DNA of 64,000 nucleotides from Halorussus aquaticus (GTDB lineage Archaea > Halobacteriota > Halobacteria > Halobacteriales > Haladaptataceae), in the NCBI RefSeq assembly GCF_024218795.1, contig NZ_CP100400.1:1426001-1490000 (forward strand), in the 5' to 3' direction. The notes beneath the pieces are model-generated. The model ran no database searches. It was given only the letters and a program-made list of their open reading frames with translations, and was not told the DNA's origin. Position 1 is the stretch's first letter. The number at the start of each line of letters is the position of its first letter. This document shows positions 1 to 8,733 of this stretch, in pieces. The translations under genes and the position numbers were made by a program.

Positions 1-2
1 AC

Positions 3-95
3 GCCGTGCGCGAGTTCCTCGCCGGAGTTCGCCGGTCCGAGACCGTCTCTCCGGACGATGTCCGCACGGAGGACGGACGCCGAGACGACCGCTAA
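3..95 (+). CDS. Partial C-terminus of an unidentified protein
   Basis: From the window edge a + frame stays open for 30 codons and ends at a TAA. The peptide is charged and ends in an Asp/Arg-rich tail (RTEDGRRDDR), a composition common at the C-termini of haloarchaeal proteins. The body lies outside the window and no family can be named. It does not look like the end of NusA, the usual neighbour upstream of rpsL in haloarchaea. The short overlap with the window makes this a weak call. Confidence 0.35.
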   Translation, partial: AVREFLAGVRRSETVSPDDVRTEDGRRDDR

Positions 96-367
96 AACAT
101 CGATAGCGTAACAATATTGGGCCTGTGGAATCCGTCAGCTGTGCGGCTGACTCCCGCAAGCGAGGTGGTTCTCCTCGTAACGTGTCGACGAACCGGACAA
201 AGCCGGTCGGCGGAATCGGTGGCTCTACCGTCGGAAATACTGTCGACTAGCGGTCGAGCGCCACTGTCGGCCGCTCGCTCTGATGGCTCCACGTCGAAAT
301 TTTAGACGCACGAGCCGTGTTTCCGAGGGAAAAACAGTTTGTCGATAGTGGTGACGTTCCCGTGGGG

Positions 368-1303
368 ATGGGAATGGAAATCAATGACACGGTATCGGAC
401 GACGTACCGGACGTGGACGAGCGCGACCGGCGCAACTTCCTCAAGATACTCGGCGTGACCGGGGGCGTCGGCGCGGCCTCGGAACTCTCGCTGTCCGACC
501 TACGCGGAGCGGTCGGCGAGGGGTCGGCCGACGAACTGGCGACGTACGGCGAGCGAATCCGTGCCGACCTCGCGGGCGGACTCGACGGCGGACGGCTCTC
601 GGGGTCGCTCGCGGGTATCGAAGCCGGTATCGCCGAACTCCCGGAACTCCGGGCCGCGGGGTTCCCGGCCGAGCAGGGGACCGCGTATCAGGAGGTGGCC
701 GCGCCCGCGTGGGACGCCTACGACCACCTCGCGGAGGTCGGCTTCTTCGCGGCGGCCGAGCGCCACCTGCCGGAGTTCTCTGCCGACCACGTTCGGGCGA
801 CCGCCGCGGAGTTGATTCGGGCCGAACCGCTGACCGCGGCGCTCGCCGACGCGGGTCTCACCGAACGCGAGCGCACGGCGGCGGTCGTGGACGTCGTCAA
901 CGAGAACGAGCGACTCGCACAGTGGGTCTCGACCGCCAGCCTCCCGGCCGACCCGGAGGGCTACGACCCGGAGAACGTGGCACCGCTCCACCAGCGAGCG
1001 CTCGGCGGGGCGCTGCTCTGGATAGACGAACTCGACCAGCAACTCTGGCAGCGCGAAGTGCTGCTGACCGAGTCGATGCTCGACGACGGCATCTGGGACG
1101 TGAAGCAGATGCTCGGCGGCGTCCACATGTTCGTCTCCGCGGCGCGGGACCTCGCCGGTCCCGAGGAGTTGACCGACAGCCAACTCGCCGCCGCGCTCGC
1201 GGGCGGGTCGGCGATAGCGATTCGCGGACAGGAGCAGATAGAGGCCGACCTGTTCAGGATCGGCGACGACGAACGCGCGCCCATCGGAGGTGACTCGCGA
1301 TGA
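368..1303 (+). CDS. Tat-signal protein coupled to quinoprotein dehydrogenase
   Basis: A protein of about 311 residues that I cannot assign to a family. Near the N-terminus it has a twin-arginine motif (RRNFLKILG) followed by a weakly hydrophobic Gly/Ala stretch, so Tat targeting is likely. The rest looks mainly helical, Ala/Leu/Glu-rich, with no cofactor motif that I can see. Its stop codon overlaps the start of the quinoprotein gene (ATGA), so the two are translationally coupled and probably work together. ATGs at 368 and 374 both fit; an upstream GTG at 317 is less likely because it adds an atypical leader. It may be an export escort or small subunit of the enzyme; that is inference. Confidence 0.75.
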   Translation: MGMEINDTVSDDVPDVDERDRRNFLKILGVTGGVGAASELSLSDLRGAVGEGSADELATYGERIRADLAGGLDGGRLSGSLAGIEAGIAELPELRAAGFPAEQGTAYQEVAAPAWDAYDHLAEVGFFAAAERHLPEFSADHVRATAAELIRAEPLTAALADAGLTERERTAAVVDVVNENERLAQWVSTASLPADPEGYDPENVAPLHQRALGGALLWIDELDQQLWQREVLLTESMLDDGIWDVKQMLGGVHMFVSAARDLAGPEELTDSQLAAALAGGSAIAIRGQEQIEADLFRIGDDERAPIGGDSR

Positions 1304-3006
1304 GCATCGACGAACCACACGCCGAAGTGACCCGGACCGAGGACGGAATCGCCGTCGAGTACCTCGCGGACGGCCCGGAGACGATTCGACAGAGCGACCA
1401 GCGGATTCCGCGGCTGAACGTCACCCAAGAGATGCTGCTCGACTCGGGCGACGATCCCGAGAGCTGGCTGATGTACGGCGGGGGCTACCGCCAGCAGCGG
1501 TTCACGACCGCAGACGTCATCACGCCCGAGAACGTGGGCGAACTGAACTTGGAGTACACCATCGAGGTCGGGAGCGAGGAGGAGCGCGGGAAACTCGAGG
1601 GAACGCCGATCGTCGTCCCGTCGGACCCGCCCATCATGTACCAGACCAACGGCCCCGACGTTGTCCGGGCGGTCAACGCCAGGTCGGGCGAGGTCATCTG
1701 GACCTACCGGTACTCGCCGTCCGGCCAGCAGGACCAGCCCCCGCTGCTGTGCTGCGGGTCGAACAACCGCGGAGTCGCGGTCCGCGGCAAGCGCCTCTAC
1801 ATGACGACGCTCGACGCGAACCTCGTCGCCATCAACCGGTACACCGGCGAGCAACAGTGGCTGTACAACTCCGCGGCTCCGGGCGAAGGGTACTCCGCGA
1901 CGTGGGCCCCCGTCGTCTACAACGGGAGCATCCTCAACGGGAGCGCGGGCGGCGAGTACGGCGTCCAGGGCTTCATCGAGTCCATCAACGCACGGACCGG
2001 CGAGCGAGAGTGGCGCACGTCGATGCTGCCCGAGGAGCAGTGGATCGGCGACGCTTGGCAGAACGGGTCGGCGACCAACTGGATGACCATCACGGTCGAC
2101 CCGGACACCGACACGCTGTACGCCAACGTCGGGAACCCCGGTCCCGACGTGAACGGCATCGTCCGGCCGGGACCGAACCCGTACTCGGACGCGGTCATCG
2201 CACTCGACACGAACAGCGGCGACGTAAACTGGTACTTCCAGGAGGTCCAGCACGACTGGTGGGACTGGGACGCCTCTCAGCCGCCGATCCTGTTCGACGC
2301 CGAGGTGGACGGCGAGAACCGCAAGATGGTCAGTCACGCCGGAAAGACCGGGTGGAACTACCTGCTGGGGGCCGAGGACGGCAAGCTCTACGAGCGCAGT
2401 CGGGAGTTCTGCCAGCACCTCAACATGTGGCACCTCCCCCAGGATAACCTCGAAGACACGCCGTGGGTCATGCCTTCGGCCGACGGCGGCGGTGAGTGGA
2501 ACCCGGCGTCCTACAGCCGAGAGACGGGGAACGTCCACGTGAAGGCGATGAACTACCCGAGCAAGTTCCAGTGGGACGAGGTCGACGAGTGGGAGTACCC
2601 CTCGACGTACCTCGGCGGGAACTTCACCGTCTACCCCGCGATGGACGACCCCGGTCCGGCACCCGACGAGTGGACCCAGCAGCTCACGTACTTCTCCGCT
2701 GTGGACCCCGTGAGCGGGGACGTCGTCTGGCAGGACCGATGGGAGAACTTCTCTCTCGGCGGGTCGATGAGTACGACCACCGGTCTCACTTTCGTCGGCA
2801 ACGGCGACGGCGAGTTCATCGCCTACGATTCGGAGACCGGCGAGCGACGCTGGCAGCACCAGTTCGACGCCTCGGTCAACGCCTCGCCGATGAGCTGGTA
2901 CGACCCGGGCGTCGGCAAGCAGTACGTCGCGGTCCAAGCGGGCGGCGGCGGACTCCGCTCCGTCAGAGACGGTCGGACCGTCGGCGTGTTCTCGCTAGAA
3001 GGCTAG
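1300..3006 (+). CDS. PQQ-dependent dehydrogenase (quinoprotein, 8-bladed propeller)
   Basis: A 568-residue protein of the methanol/alcohol quinoprotein family, which oxidises alcohols or aldehydes with PQQ outside the cytoplasm. The opening WLMYGGGYRQQRFTTADVI matches the usual family start. The adjacent-cysteine element LLCCGSNNRGVAV corresponds to the vicinal disulfide over PQQ. The active-site region around residues 318-330 reads HDWWDWDASQPP, with Asp322 and Asp324 as metal or base candidates. Trp-rich blade repeats (GERRWQHQF, GDVVWQDRW) are present. Unusually it has no signal peptide of its own, whereas the coupled upstream gene carries a Tat motif. No PQQ biosynthesis gene is in the window. 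The substrate is unknown. Confidence 0.9.
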   Translation: MSIDEPHAEVTRTEDGIAVEYLADGPETIRQSDQRIPRLNVTQEMLLDSGDDPESWLMYGGGYRQQRFTTADVITPENVGELNLEYTIEVGSEEERGKLEGTPIVVPSDPPIMYQTNGPDVVRAVNARSGEVIWTYRYSPSGQQDQPPLLCCGSNNRGVAVRGKRLYMTTLDANLVAINRYTGEQQWLYNSAAPGEGYSATWAPVVYNGSILNGSAGGEYGVQGFIESINARTGEREWRTSMLPEEQWIGDAWQNGSATNWMTITVDPDTDTLYANVGNPGPDVNGIVRPGPNPYSDAVIALDTNSGDVNWYFQEVQHDWWDWDASQPPILFDAEVDGENRKMVSHAGKTGWNYLLGAEDGKLYERSREFCQHLNMWHLPQDNLEDTPWVMPSADGGGEWNPASYSRETGNVHVKAMNYPSKFQWDEVDEWEYPSTYLGGNFTVYPAMDDPGPAPDEWTQQLTYFSAVDPVSGDVVWQDRWENFSLGGSMSTTTGLTFVGNGDGEFIAYDSETGERRWQHQFDASVNASPMSWYDPGVGKQYVAVQAGGGGLRSVRDGRTVGVFSLEG

Positions 3007-3019
3007 CCGTCGCGAATCC

Positions 3020-3025
3020 TTTTTT
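3020..3025 (+). terminator. Oligo-T terminator after the dehydrogenase gene
   Basis: Six consecutive T residues lie 14 nt after the quinoprotein stop codon in otherwise GC-rich sequence. Archaeal RNA polymerase terminates at such T-tracts without needing a hairpin. It separates the dehydrogenase pair from the ribosomal protein genes. Confidence 0.5.
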
Positions 3026-3157
3026 CGGGCCGTGAGCGAATCTGCTGACCGAACCGAACCTAAGCGGCGCGTAAAACAGCTCGCTGAGACGCGCTCAGAT
3101 TCCGTAATCGACCCCGCTTGAGCGATCTGCGGCCGTTACGTCCGCTCGAAAGAGGGA

Positions 3158-3168
3158 GGCTTAAGTAG
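3158..3168 (+). promoter_or_regulatory. Probable BRE/TATA promoter of rpsL-rpsG
   Basis: The purine-rich GAGGGAGG followed by CTTAAGTAG lies about 28 nt ahead of the rpsL ATG, the spacing expected for a haloarchaeal TATA box producing a nearly leaderless mRNA. It suggests the ribosomal genes are transcribed independently of the dehydrogenase pair upstream. Confidence 0.5.
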
Positions 3169-3191
3169 CTCGGACGGATAGCACACGCCAT

Positions 3192-3620
3192 ATGGCGAAC
3201 GGCAAGTACGCAGCGAGAAAGTTGAAGAAGGACCGCCAGAATCACCGGTGGTCCGACTCCGATTACGCCCGACGCGAGCGCGGTCTCGGGGAGAAGTCCG
3301 ACCCCCTCGAAGGCGCTCCGCAGGGCCGTGGCATCGTTCTCGAGAAAGTGGGCATCGAGGCCAAACAGCCCAACTCCGCGATTCGGAAGTGCGTCCGGGT
3401 CCAGCTCATCAAGAACGGTAAGCAGGTCACCGCCTTCTGTCCCGGCGACGGTGCCATCTCGTTCATCGACGAGCACGACGAGGTCACCATCGCGGGCATC
3501 GGCGGTGCGAAGGGTCGCGCGATGGGCGACCTCTCCGGCGTCAACTACAAGGTCGTGAAGGTCAACGGCGTGAGCCTCGAAGAACTAGTCCGCGGAAACG
3601 CTGAGAAGCCGGTGCGATAA
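3192..3620 (+). CDS. rpsL: 30S ribosomal protein uS12
   Basis: 142 residues, the normal archaeal/eukaryotic length. The decoding-site signature [15 protein letters not shown] is intact, as is the conserved C-terminal region [21 protein letters not shown]. uS12 sits at the A-site of the small subunit and monitors codon-anticodon pairing. uS7 follows after 2 nt, the conserved archaeal order. In most haloarchaea nusA and the RNA polymerase genes lie immediately upstream; here a quinoprotein gene does. Confidence 0.98.
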   Translation: MANGKYAARKLKKDRQNHRWSDSDYARRERGLGEKSDPLEGAPQGRGIVLEKVGIEAKQPNSAIRKCVRVQLIKNGKQVTAFCPGDGAISFIDEHDEVTIAGIGGAKGRAMGDLSGVNYKVVKVNGVSLEELVRGNAEKPVR

Positions 3621-3622
3621 CT

Positions 3623-4240
3623 ATGGCAGCAGAAGACCAACCCGACCCCGACAAACCAGCGGGCACGGACGAAGAGGGAACGGCCGTCGCGAGCCTGTTC
3701 GGCGAGTGGGACATCACCAACATCGAGTACGACGACCCCTCGACCGAGCGCTACATCACGATTACGCCGGTCGCACACACGATGGGTCGCCACGCGTCCA
3801 AGCAGTTCCAGAAGAGCGAAATCTCCATCGTCGAGCGTCTCATCAACCGTCTGATGCAGACCGAGGAGAACACCGGCAAGAAGCAGAAGACGATGCAGAT
3901 AACCCGCGAGGCGTTCGAGATGGTTCACGACCGAACCGACGAGAACCCGGTTCAGGTCCTCGTCACTGCTGTCGAGAACGCCGCCCCGCGCGAGGAGACA
4001 GTCCGCCTGAAGTACGGTGGCATCTCGGTCCCGAAGGCCGTCGACGTGGCGCCCCAGCGCCGGGTCGACCAAGCCCTGAAGTTCATCGCCGAGGGCGTCT
4101 ACAGCGCGTCGTTCAAGACGCCGACCGACGCCTCCGAGGCGCTGGCCGACCAACTCGTCGGCGCGGCCAACTACGACGTTCAGACCTACGCCATCAACCA
4201 GAAAGAAGAGAAAGAGCGCGTCGCGGCCGCGGCCCGCTAA
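3623..4240 (+). CDS. rpsG: 30S ribosomal protein uS7
   Basis: 205 residues, matching archaeal uS7 with its N-terminal extension (acidic, Asp/Glu/Pro-rich). The conserved helices are seen as SIVERLINRLMQ and the RNA-contact stretch VAPQRRVDQALKFI. It organises the 3' major domain of 16S rRNA at the head of the small subunit. It starts 2 nt after the rpsL stop, so the two form one transcription unit. The acidic extension is typical of salt-adapted ribosomal proteins. Confidence 0.97.
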   Translation: MAAEDQPDPDKPAGTDEEGTAVASLFGEWDITNIEYDDPSTERYITITPVAHTMGRHASKQFQKSEISIVERLINRLMQTEENTGKKQKTMQITREAFEMVHDRTDENPVQVLVTAVENAAPREETVRLKYGGISVPKAVDVAPQRRVDQALKFIAEGVYSASFKTPTDASEALADQLVGAANYDVQTYAINQKEEKERVAAAAR

Positions 4241-4415
4241 GCGGTTTCTTCTCTCTCGTTTCTCACCCCTCGAACAGTTGCGACGCTCACCGCGCGAACG
4301 CGACGACATGCCTTTTTCCTGACGCCGGTCCCGTGGCCCCTGAGAATCAGAAATAATCTCTTTCGACGTGTTCGCACTGGTTACAGAGACTCCGGACGGT
4401 TCTACGTTCGCGGCG

Positions 4416-4745
4416 TCACTCTTCGCCGGACGCGCCGACCAGCACGAACTTGCTCTCGGTGTCGCCGTTGTGAATCTGGCGGGTCGCCTCGGCCGGAATT
4501 CGGACGGCCTCGCCCGCGGTCAGTTCCACGTCCTCGCCCTCGACGGTGACGGTGGCGGCCCCGTCTATCAGAACGTACACTTCCTCCTGTCCGTCCTCGG
4601 CGTGGTCGTGCTCCTTGCCCGTCCATCCGGGGTCGGCGTCGAGGATGGAGACGCCCAGTTTCTCGCAGTCGAGGGGGTCTCGGAGGAAGCGCAGTCCCTC
4701 GCCGACCGGTTCGACGTCGCGGGAATCGACTTTGGTGTACGACAT
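4416..4745 (-). CDS. Cupin-domain protein
   Basis: 109 residues forming a single cupin barrel. Motif 1 is visible as GKEHDHAEDGQEEVYVLIDG, with metal-ligand His/His/Glu candidates, and motif 2 as LTAGEAVRIPAEATRQIHN. Small cupins of this kind in haloarchaea bind a metal and act as isomerases, dioxygenases or sensors; the substrate cannot be inferred. It is a single gene convergent with rpsG. The preceding intergenic stretch (4241-4415) is pyrimidine-rich just after rpsG, which could serve as its terminator. Confidence 0.85.
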   Translation of the reverse strand: MSYTKVDSRDVEPVGEGLRFLRDPLDCEKLGVSILDADPGWTGKEHDHAEDGQEEVYVLIDGAATVTVEGEDVELTAGEAVRIPAEATRQIHNGDTESKFVLVGASGEE

Positions 4746-4885
4746 CGGCGGACGTACGGTCGGAGAGGTGTTTAGTTTGATGCTGGCGACACTCCTCGGA
4801 GTGGGACACTGACTCGAACAGTGGTCAGGCGACGACTCCGGCCCCCGAATCGTATAAGTTAGCGGAGTTAGAACTCGGACATGTC

Positions 4886-5107
4886 ATGGACGAAGCACTC
4901 GAAGTTCTGGACCTCGTCGCCGACTCGGGTCTCGACGGCGTCGTGACGTGGCTCCTCCGACTGCTCGGACTGCTCGCGCTCCTCGCGGGCGTCGGCCTGT
5001 GGCTGTTCGCCGAAGTCGGACTACTCGTTCCGGCCCTGCTCGTCGTCGGCGGTCTCGTCCTGTTAATCGCGCCGACCGTCCTGCTCGCACTCGCCGAAGT
5101 CGTGTAA
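4886..5107 (+). CDS. Small two-helix membrane protein
   Basis: 73 residues with an acidic N-terminus (MDEALEVLDLVADSGLDG) followed by two long hydrophobic segments separated by a Glu-Val turn, consistent with two transmembrane helices. It is convergent with the DUF5781 gene, with stops 8 nt apart. No functional motif is visible. Hydrophobicity and codon choice make it a credible gene, but no family is recognised. Confidence 0.6.
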   Translation: MDEALEVLDLVADSGLDGVVTWLLRLLGLLALLAGVGLWLFAEVGLLVPALLVVGGLVLLIAPTVLLALAEVV

Positions 5108-5115
5108 TCGACGAC

Positions 5116-5886
5116 TCAGTCCGCCGCCTTCTCGCCGCCGCCGACCGCGTACTCGCGGGTCGCGTCCACGAGCGACCGGCGGTACTCGCTCTCGCCGGGG
5201 TCGGGACCGAGCGACGCGAACCGGTGCTTGAACTCCGCGAGACCGACCTCGGGCGCGTCGTTCGCGGCCGCGTGCGCGAGGTCGTACAGCCGGTGGTCCG
5301 AATCGACGAGGTCGTGACGCTCGACCAGCGCGAGCGCGAACGCGGCGTTGACCGCGGTCATCTCGGGGTCGGCGGTGCCGGTGAGTCGCAGGCCGTCGCG
5401 CTCCCGGGTCACCTCGTCCTGATTCCGGGCGGGCCGGTCGGCGACCGCGGCCGCGAGTTCGGATTCGAGGAACGAGACGAGTTTGTCGGTCGGGCCGACC
5501 CGGAGCGTGATGTCGTCGGCGTAGATGTCCTTCATGTGGTTCGCAATCTGGTAGCAGTGGGTGACGCGCCTACGCTCGACGGACTTGCCCGACAGCGCGA
5601 GGAACAGGACCTCCTCGGTGGACTGGGTGTGAGAGGGGTGGTCCTGCTCGTGGCGGGCCATGTGAGCGAACTCGTGGAGCGCGAGTTCGCGGGCCATCGC
5701 GCTGGTCGCGGCCTGTCGGGAGATGTTCAGCACGTGGTCGTCGGGGTGGGCGGTCCACGTCCGCTCGTCGGGGTTCTCCCGAATGCGGACGTGGACGGGC
5801 GAGTCGAGGTCGTGCTCGGTCTCGAAGAGGTCGCGGGCGCGGAGAAACGGCGCGGTCGGACCGGGACCGTGGACGTGAACCTCCAT
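5116..5886 (-). CDS. DUF5781-type protein with HExxH zincin-like motif
   Basis: 256 residues, starting at MEVHVHGPGPTAPFL; the frame is open further upstream, but that leader is Pro-rich and non-conserved in appearance. It resembles the haloarchaeal DUF5781 family. The segment LALHEFAHMARHEQDHPSH contains HEFAH, a full HExxH metal-binding motif, with extra His/Glu nearby, and a Glu pair lies shortly after (STEEV). This pattern is that of a gluzincin-like metallopeptidase, though activity is not established for the family. There is no signal peptide, so it should be cytoplasmic. It is transcribed divergently from fusA. Confidence 0.8.
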   Translation of the reverse strand: MEVHVHGPGPTAPFLRARDLFETEHDLDSPVHVRIRENPDERTWTAHPDDHVLNISRQAATSAMARELALHEFAHMARHEQDHPSHTQSTEEVLFLALSGKSVERRRVTHCYQIANHMKDIYADDITLRVGPTDKLVSFLESELAAAVADRPARNQDEVTRERDGLRLTGTADPEMTAVNAAFALALVERHDLVDSDHRLYDLAHAAANDAPEVGLAEFKHRFASLGPDPGESEYRRSLVDATREYAVGGGEKAAD

Positions 5887-6097
5887 GCGTAACGGTCCCA
5901 AGGCTTCGGTCGGTATGACTCTTGCGCCGGTTGGCGGTGCTTGACAGTTCTCCGGCGGAGCGTACGGCGGTTTCGAGACCCTGGGCCTCGTCACCCCGAG
6001 AGTCTCGCTCGCGTCCAGACCGCACCGGAGTCAGACTCGCTTCGCGCGTGATTCACCTCGCCAATCGCTCACACGCTCACTCGTGGCGAAACACTAC

Positions 6098-6106
6098 GCT
6101 TTTCAA
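6098..6106 (+). promoter_or_regulatory. Probable TATA box of fusA
   Basis: GCTTTTCAA lies about 27 nt upstream of the EF-2 ATG at 6131, preceded by the purine-rich GGCGAAACAC that could serve as BRE. The spacing predicts a very short or absent 5' leader. An upstream in-frame ATG at 6083 would lie ahead of this box, which supports the later start. Confidence 0.45.
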
Positions 6107-6130
6107 CTTCCTTCGGGTAGAAGACCCATA

Positions 6131-8317
6131 ATGGGAAGACGAAAGAAGATCGTCGAACAGTGCGAGCGACTGATGGACGAACCGGAGAACATCCGGAACA
6201 TCGCTATCGCCGCACACGTCGACCACGGTAAGACCACGCTGACGGACAACCTTCTCGCTGGTGCGGGCATGATCGCCGACCAGGGTGAAGCGACCCAACT
6301 GATGATGGACACCGAGGAGGACGAGCAGGAACGCGGCATCACCATCGACGCCGCGAACGTGTCCATGACTCACGAGTACGAGGACACCGACCACCTCATC
6401 AACCTCATCGACACGCCGGGCCACGTGGACTTTGGCGGGGACGTGACCCGAGCAATGCGCGCCGTCGACGGCGCGCTCGTGGTGGTGGACGCGGTCGAGG
6501 GCGCGATGCCCCAGACCGAGACGGTCCTCCGACAGGCGCTCCGTGAGGGCGTCAAGCCCACCCTGTTCATCAACAAGGTGGACCGCCTCATCTCGGAGCT
6601 TCAGGAGGGTCCCGAGGAGATGCAGCGCCGCCTGCTCAGCGTCATCGACGACGTGAACGAGCTGATTCGCGGCATGACCGAGGAGATGGACGACATCGAG
6701 GACTGGACCGTCTCCGTCGAAGAGGGGACGGTCGGCTTCGGGTCCGCCCTCTACAAGTGGGGCGTCTCGATGCCCTCGATGCAGCGCACCGGGATGGACT
6801 TCGGCGACATCATGGAACTGGAGCGCGCCGACAAGCGGCAAGAACTCCACGAGCGCACCCCGCTGTCGGACGTCGTGCTCGACATGGTCTGTGAGCACTT
6901 CCCGAACCCCATCGACGCCCAGCCCCGTCGTATCCCGCGCGTCTGGCGTGGCGACGACTCCTCGGACCTCGCCGAGGGGATGCGCCTCGTCGACGAGGAA
7001 GGCGAAGTCGTGCTGATGGTCACCGACATCGGTGTGGACCCCCACGCAGGCGAAATCGCCGCAGGTCGGGTCTTCTCCGGGACGCTGGAGAAGGGTCAGG
7101 ACCTCTACGTCTCCGGAACGGCCGGAAAGAACCGCGTCCAGAGCGTCGGCATCTACATGGGTGGCGAGCGCGAGGAAGTGGACCGCGTACCCGCCGGGAA
7201 CATCGCGGCGGTCACCGGTCTCAAGGACGCCATCGCGGGTTCCACCGTCTCCAGCGTCGAGATGACGCCGTTCGAGTCCATCGAACACATCTCGGAGCCG
7301 GTCATCACGAAGTCCGTGGAGGCCAAGAACATGGACGACCTGCCGAAGCTCATCGAGACGCTCCGACAGGTCTCCAAGGAAGACCCGACCATTCAGGTCA
7401 CGATTAACGAGGACACCGGCGAACACCTCATCTCCGGTCAGGGTGAGCTTCACCTCGAAGTCATCACCCAGCGCATCGAGCGCAACCAGGGCATCCCGGT
7501 CAACACGGGCGAACCTATCGTCGTCTTCCGCGAAGCGATTCAGGAGCCGACCGACGTCATCGAGGGCATCTCGCCGAACCGTCACAACCGGTTCTACATC
7601 CAGGCTCAGCCGCTCACCGACGAGATCATCGAGAAGATCAAGCGCGGCGACGTGTCGATGGACATGCCCGAGCAGGAACGCCGCGAGGCGCTTCAGGAAG
7701 CGGGCATGGGCAAGGACATGTCCCAGAACGTCGAGCACATCCACGGGACGAACATCCTCATCGACGACACGAAGGGTATCCAGCACCTCAACGAGACGAT
7801 GGAACTCGTCATCGAGGGTCTCGAAGAGGCGCTCGACGACGGTCCGCTGGCCGCCGAACCCGTGCAGGGGACGCTGCTCCGTCTGGAGGACGCGAAGCTC
7901 CACGAGGACACCATCCACCGCGGTCCGGCGCAGGTCATCCCTGCGGTCCGTAACGCGGTCCACAACGCCCTCGTTCAGGGCGAGGTCCGACTGCTCGAAC
8001 CGATGCAGGACGTCCGCATCGACGTGCCCAACGAGTACATGGGTTCGGCCTCCGGCGAGATTCAGGGTCGCCGTGGCCGCGTCGACGACATGTACCAAGA
8101 GGGCGACCTCATGGTCGTCGAAGGCATCGCGCCGGTCGACGAGATGATCGGCTTCTCCTCGGACATCCGGAGCGCCACCGAGGGCCGCGCCTCGTGGAAC
8201 ACCGAGAACGCTGGCTTCGAGGTCATGGCCGACAACCTCCAGCGCGAGACCATCATGGAGATCCGCGAGCGGAAGGGCATGAAGCTCGAACTGCCCGAAG
8301 CCATCAACTACTTCTAA
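6131..8317 (+). CDS. fusA: Translation elongation factor aEF-2
   Basis: 728 residues starting [20 protein letters not shown], the usual archaeal start. The G1 motif AHVDHGKTT is at residues 28-36, followed by [12 protein letters not shown] (G3) and NKVDR (G4). The diphthamide loop near the C-terminus ([12 protein letters not shown]) places the modifiable histidine at about residue 596. EF-2 is the GTPase that moves tRNA and mRNA after peptide bond formation. Here it is separated from rpsG by a cupin, a small membrane protein and DUF5781, as part of a stretched str-type cluster. Confidence 0.99.
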   Translation: MGRRKKIVEQCERLMDEPENIRNIAIAAHVDHGKTTLTDNLLAGAGMIADQGEATQLMMDTEEDEQERGITIDAANVSMTHEYEDTDHLINLIDTPGHVDFGGDVTRAMRAVDGALVVVDAVEGAMPQTETVLRQALREGVKPTLFINKVDRLISELQEGPEEMQRRLLSVIDDVNELIRGMTEEMDDIEDWTVSVEEGTVGFGSALYKWGVSMPSMQRTGMDFGDIMELERADKRQELHERTPLSDVVLDMVCEHFPNPIDAQPRRIPRVWRGDDSSDLAEGMRLVDEEGEVVLMVTDIGVDPHAGEIAAGRVFSGTLEKGQDLYVSGTAGKNRVQSVGIYMGGEREEVDRVPAGNIAAVTGLKDAIAGSTVSSVEMTPFESIEHISEPVITKSVEAKNMDDLPKLIETLRQVSKEDPTIQVTINEDTGEHLISGQGELHLEVITQRIERNQGIPVNTGEPIVVFREAIQEPTDVIEGISPNRHNRFYIQAQPLTDEIIEKIKRGDVSMDMPEQERREALQEAGMGKDMSQNVEHIHGTNILIDDTKGIQHLNETMELVIEGLEEALDDGPLAAEPVQGTLLRLEDAKLHEDTIHRGPAQVIPAVRNAVHNALVQGEVRLLEPMQDVRIDVPNEYMGSASGEIQGRRGRVDDMYQEGDLMVVEGIAPVDEMIGFSSDIRSATEGRASWNTENAGFEVMADNLQRETIMEIRERKGMKLELPEAINYF

Positions 8318-8421
8318 CGCTCCGCGTCTCTCTTCTTCGCTCTGCGTTCGTTTCTCACCGCGTTCAGACCGACCCTGAGTCACGACGCCGCTCGCCGTAA
8401 CTCGCGTAGGCGGTGTATAAT

Positions 8422-8432
8422 CAAGTCACTTG
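8422..8432 (+). promoter_or_regulatory. Palindrome next to a TATA-like box
   Basis: An 11-bp palindrome, CAAGT-C-ACTTG, directly follows the TATA-like GTGTATAAT at 8413-8421 and precedes the small membrane protein gene at 8457. Its position would let a dimeric regulator block the promoter. The call rests on symmetry and position only. Confidence 0.3.
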
Positions 8433-8456
8433 GTAACGTACGTCTCGCTCTCAGCC

Positions 8457-8594
8457 ATGGTCTCGGTCGTCACACTGGTGTGGATCAGTCTCGTCATCTT
8501 CCTCTGGATCGGCGTCGTCACCGGCATCTGGGCACTCGTGTCGGCGAGCGGCGACTCTCCACCCGAGGTTTCGAGGACGCCCACCAACGAGTAG
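8457..8594 (+). CDS. 45-residue single-helix membrane peptide
   Basis: A short frame of 45 codons begins MVSVVTLVWISLVIFLWIGV and continues as one strongly hydrophobic helix of about 25 residues, ending with a polar acidic tail (SPPEVSRTPTNE). A TATA-like element and a palindrome lie 25-45 nt upstream. The combination of promoter, single clear membrane span and polar tail argues for a real small membrane protein. No family is recognised. Confidence 0.5.
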   Translation: MVSVVTLVWISLVIFLWIGVVTGIWALVSASGDSPPEVSRTPTNE

Positions 8595-8733
8595 TCGCCC
8601 GTTCGTCTCGCGCGACGACCGGTTCCCAGCCGCGTCTCTGACTGCGGTCAACGCGGGACGGCCCCGCGAAACACTGGTGAGTATTGCGACCGCCTGAAGC
8701 CTTATGCTCACCCGCGCGTGAAAGAAGACCAAG

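Noticed and set aside
317..367. GTG start at 317 for the Tat-signal protein
   Set aside because: It would add 17 residues in front of the Tat motif with no family support; ATGs at 368 and 374 give a normal signal spacing.
6077..8383. A 768-codon open frame antisense to the EF-2 gene
   Set aside because: High GC and the codon bias of EF-2 leave the opposite strand free of stops. The translation is low in complexity and resembles no family.
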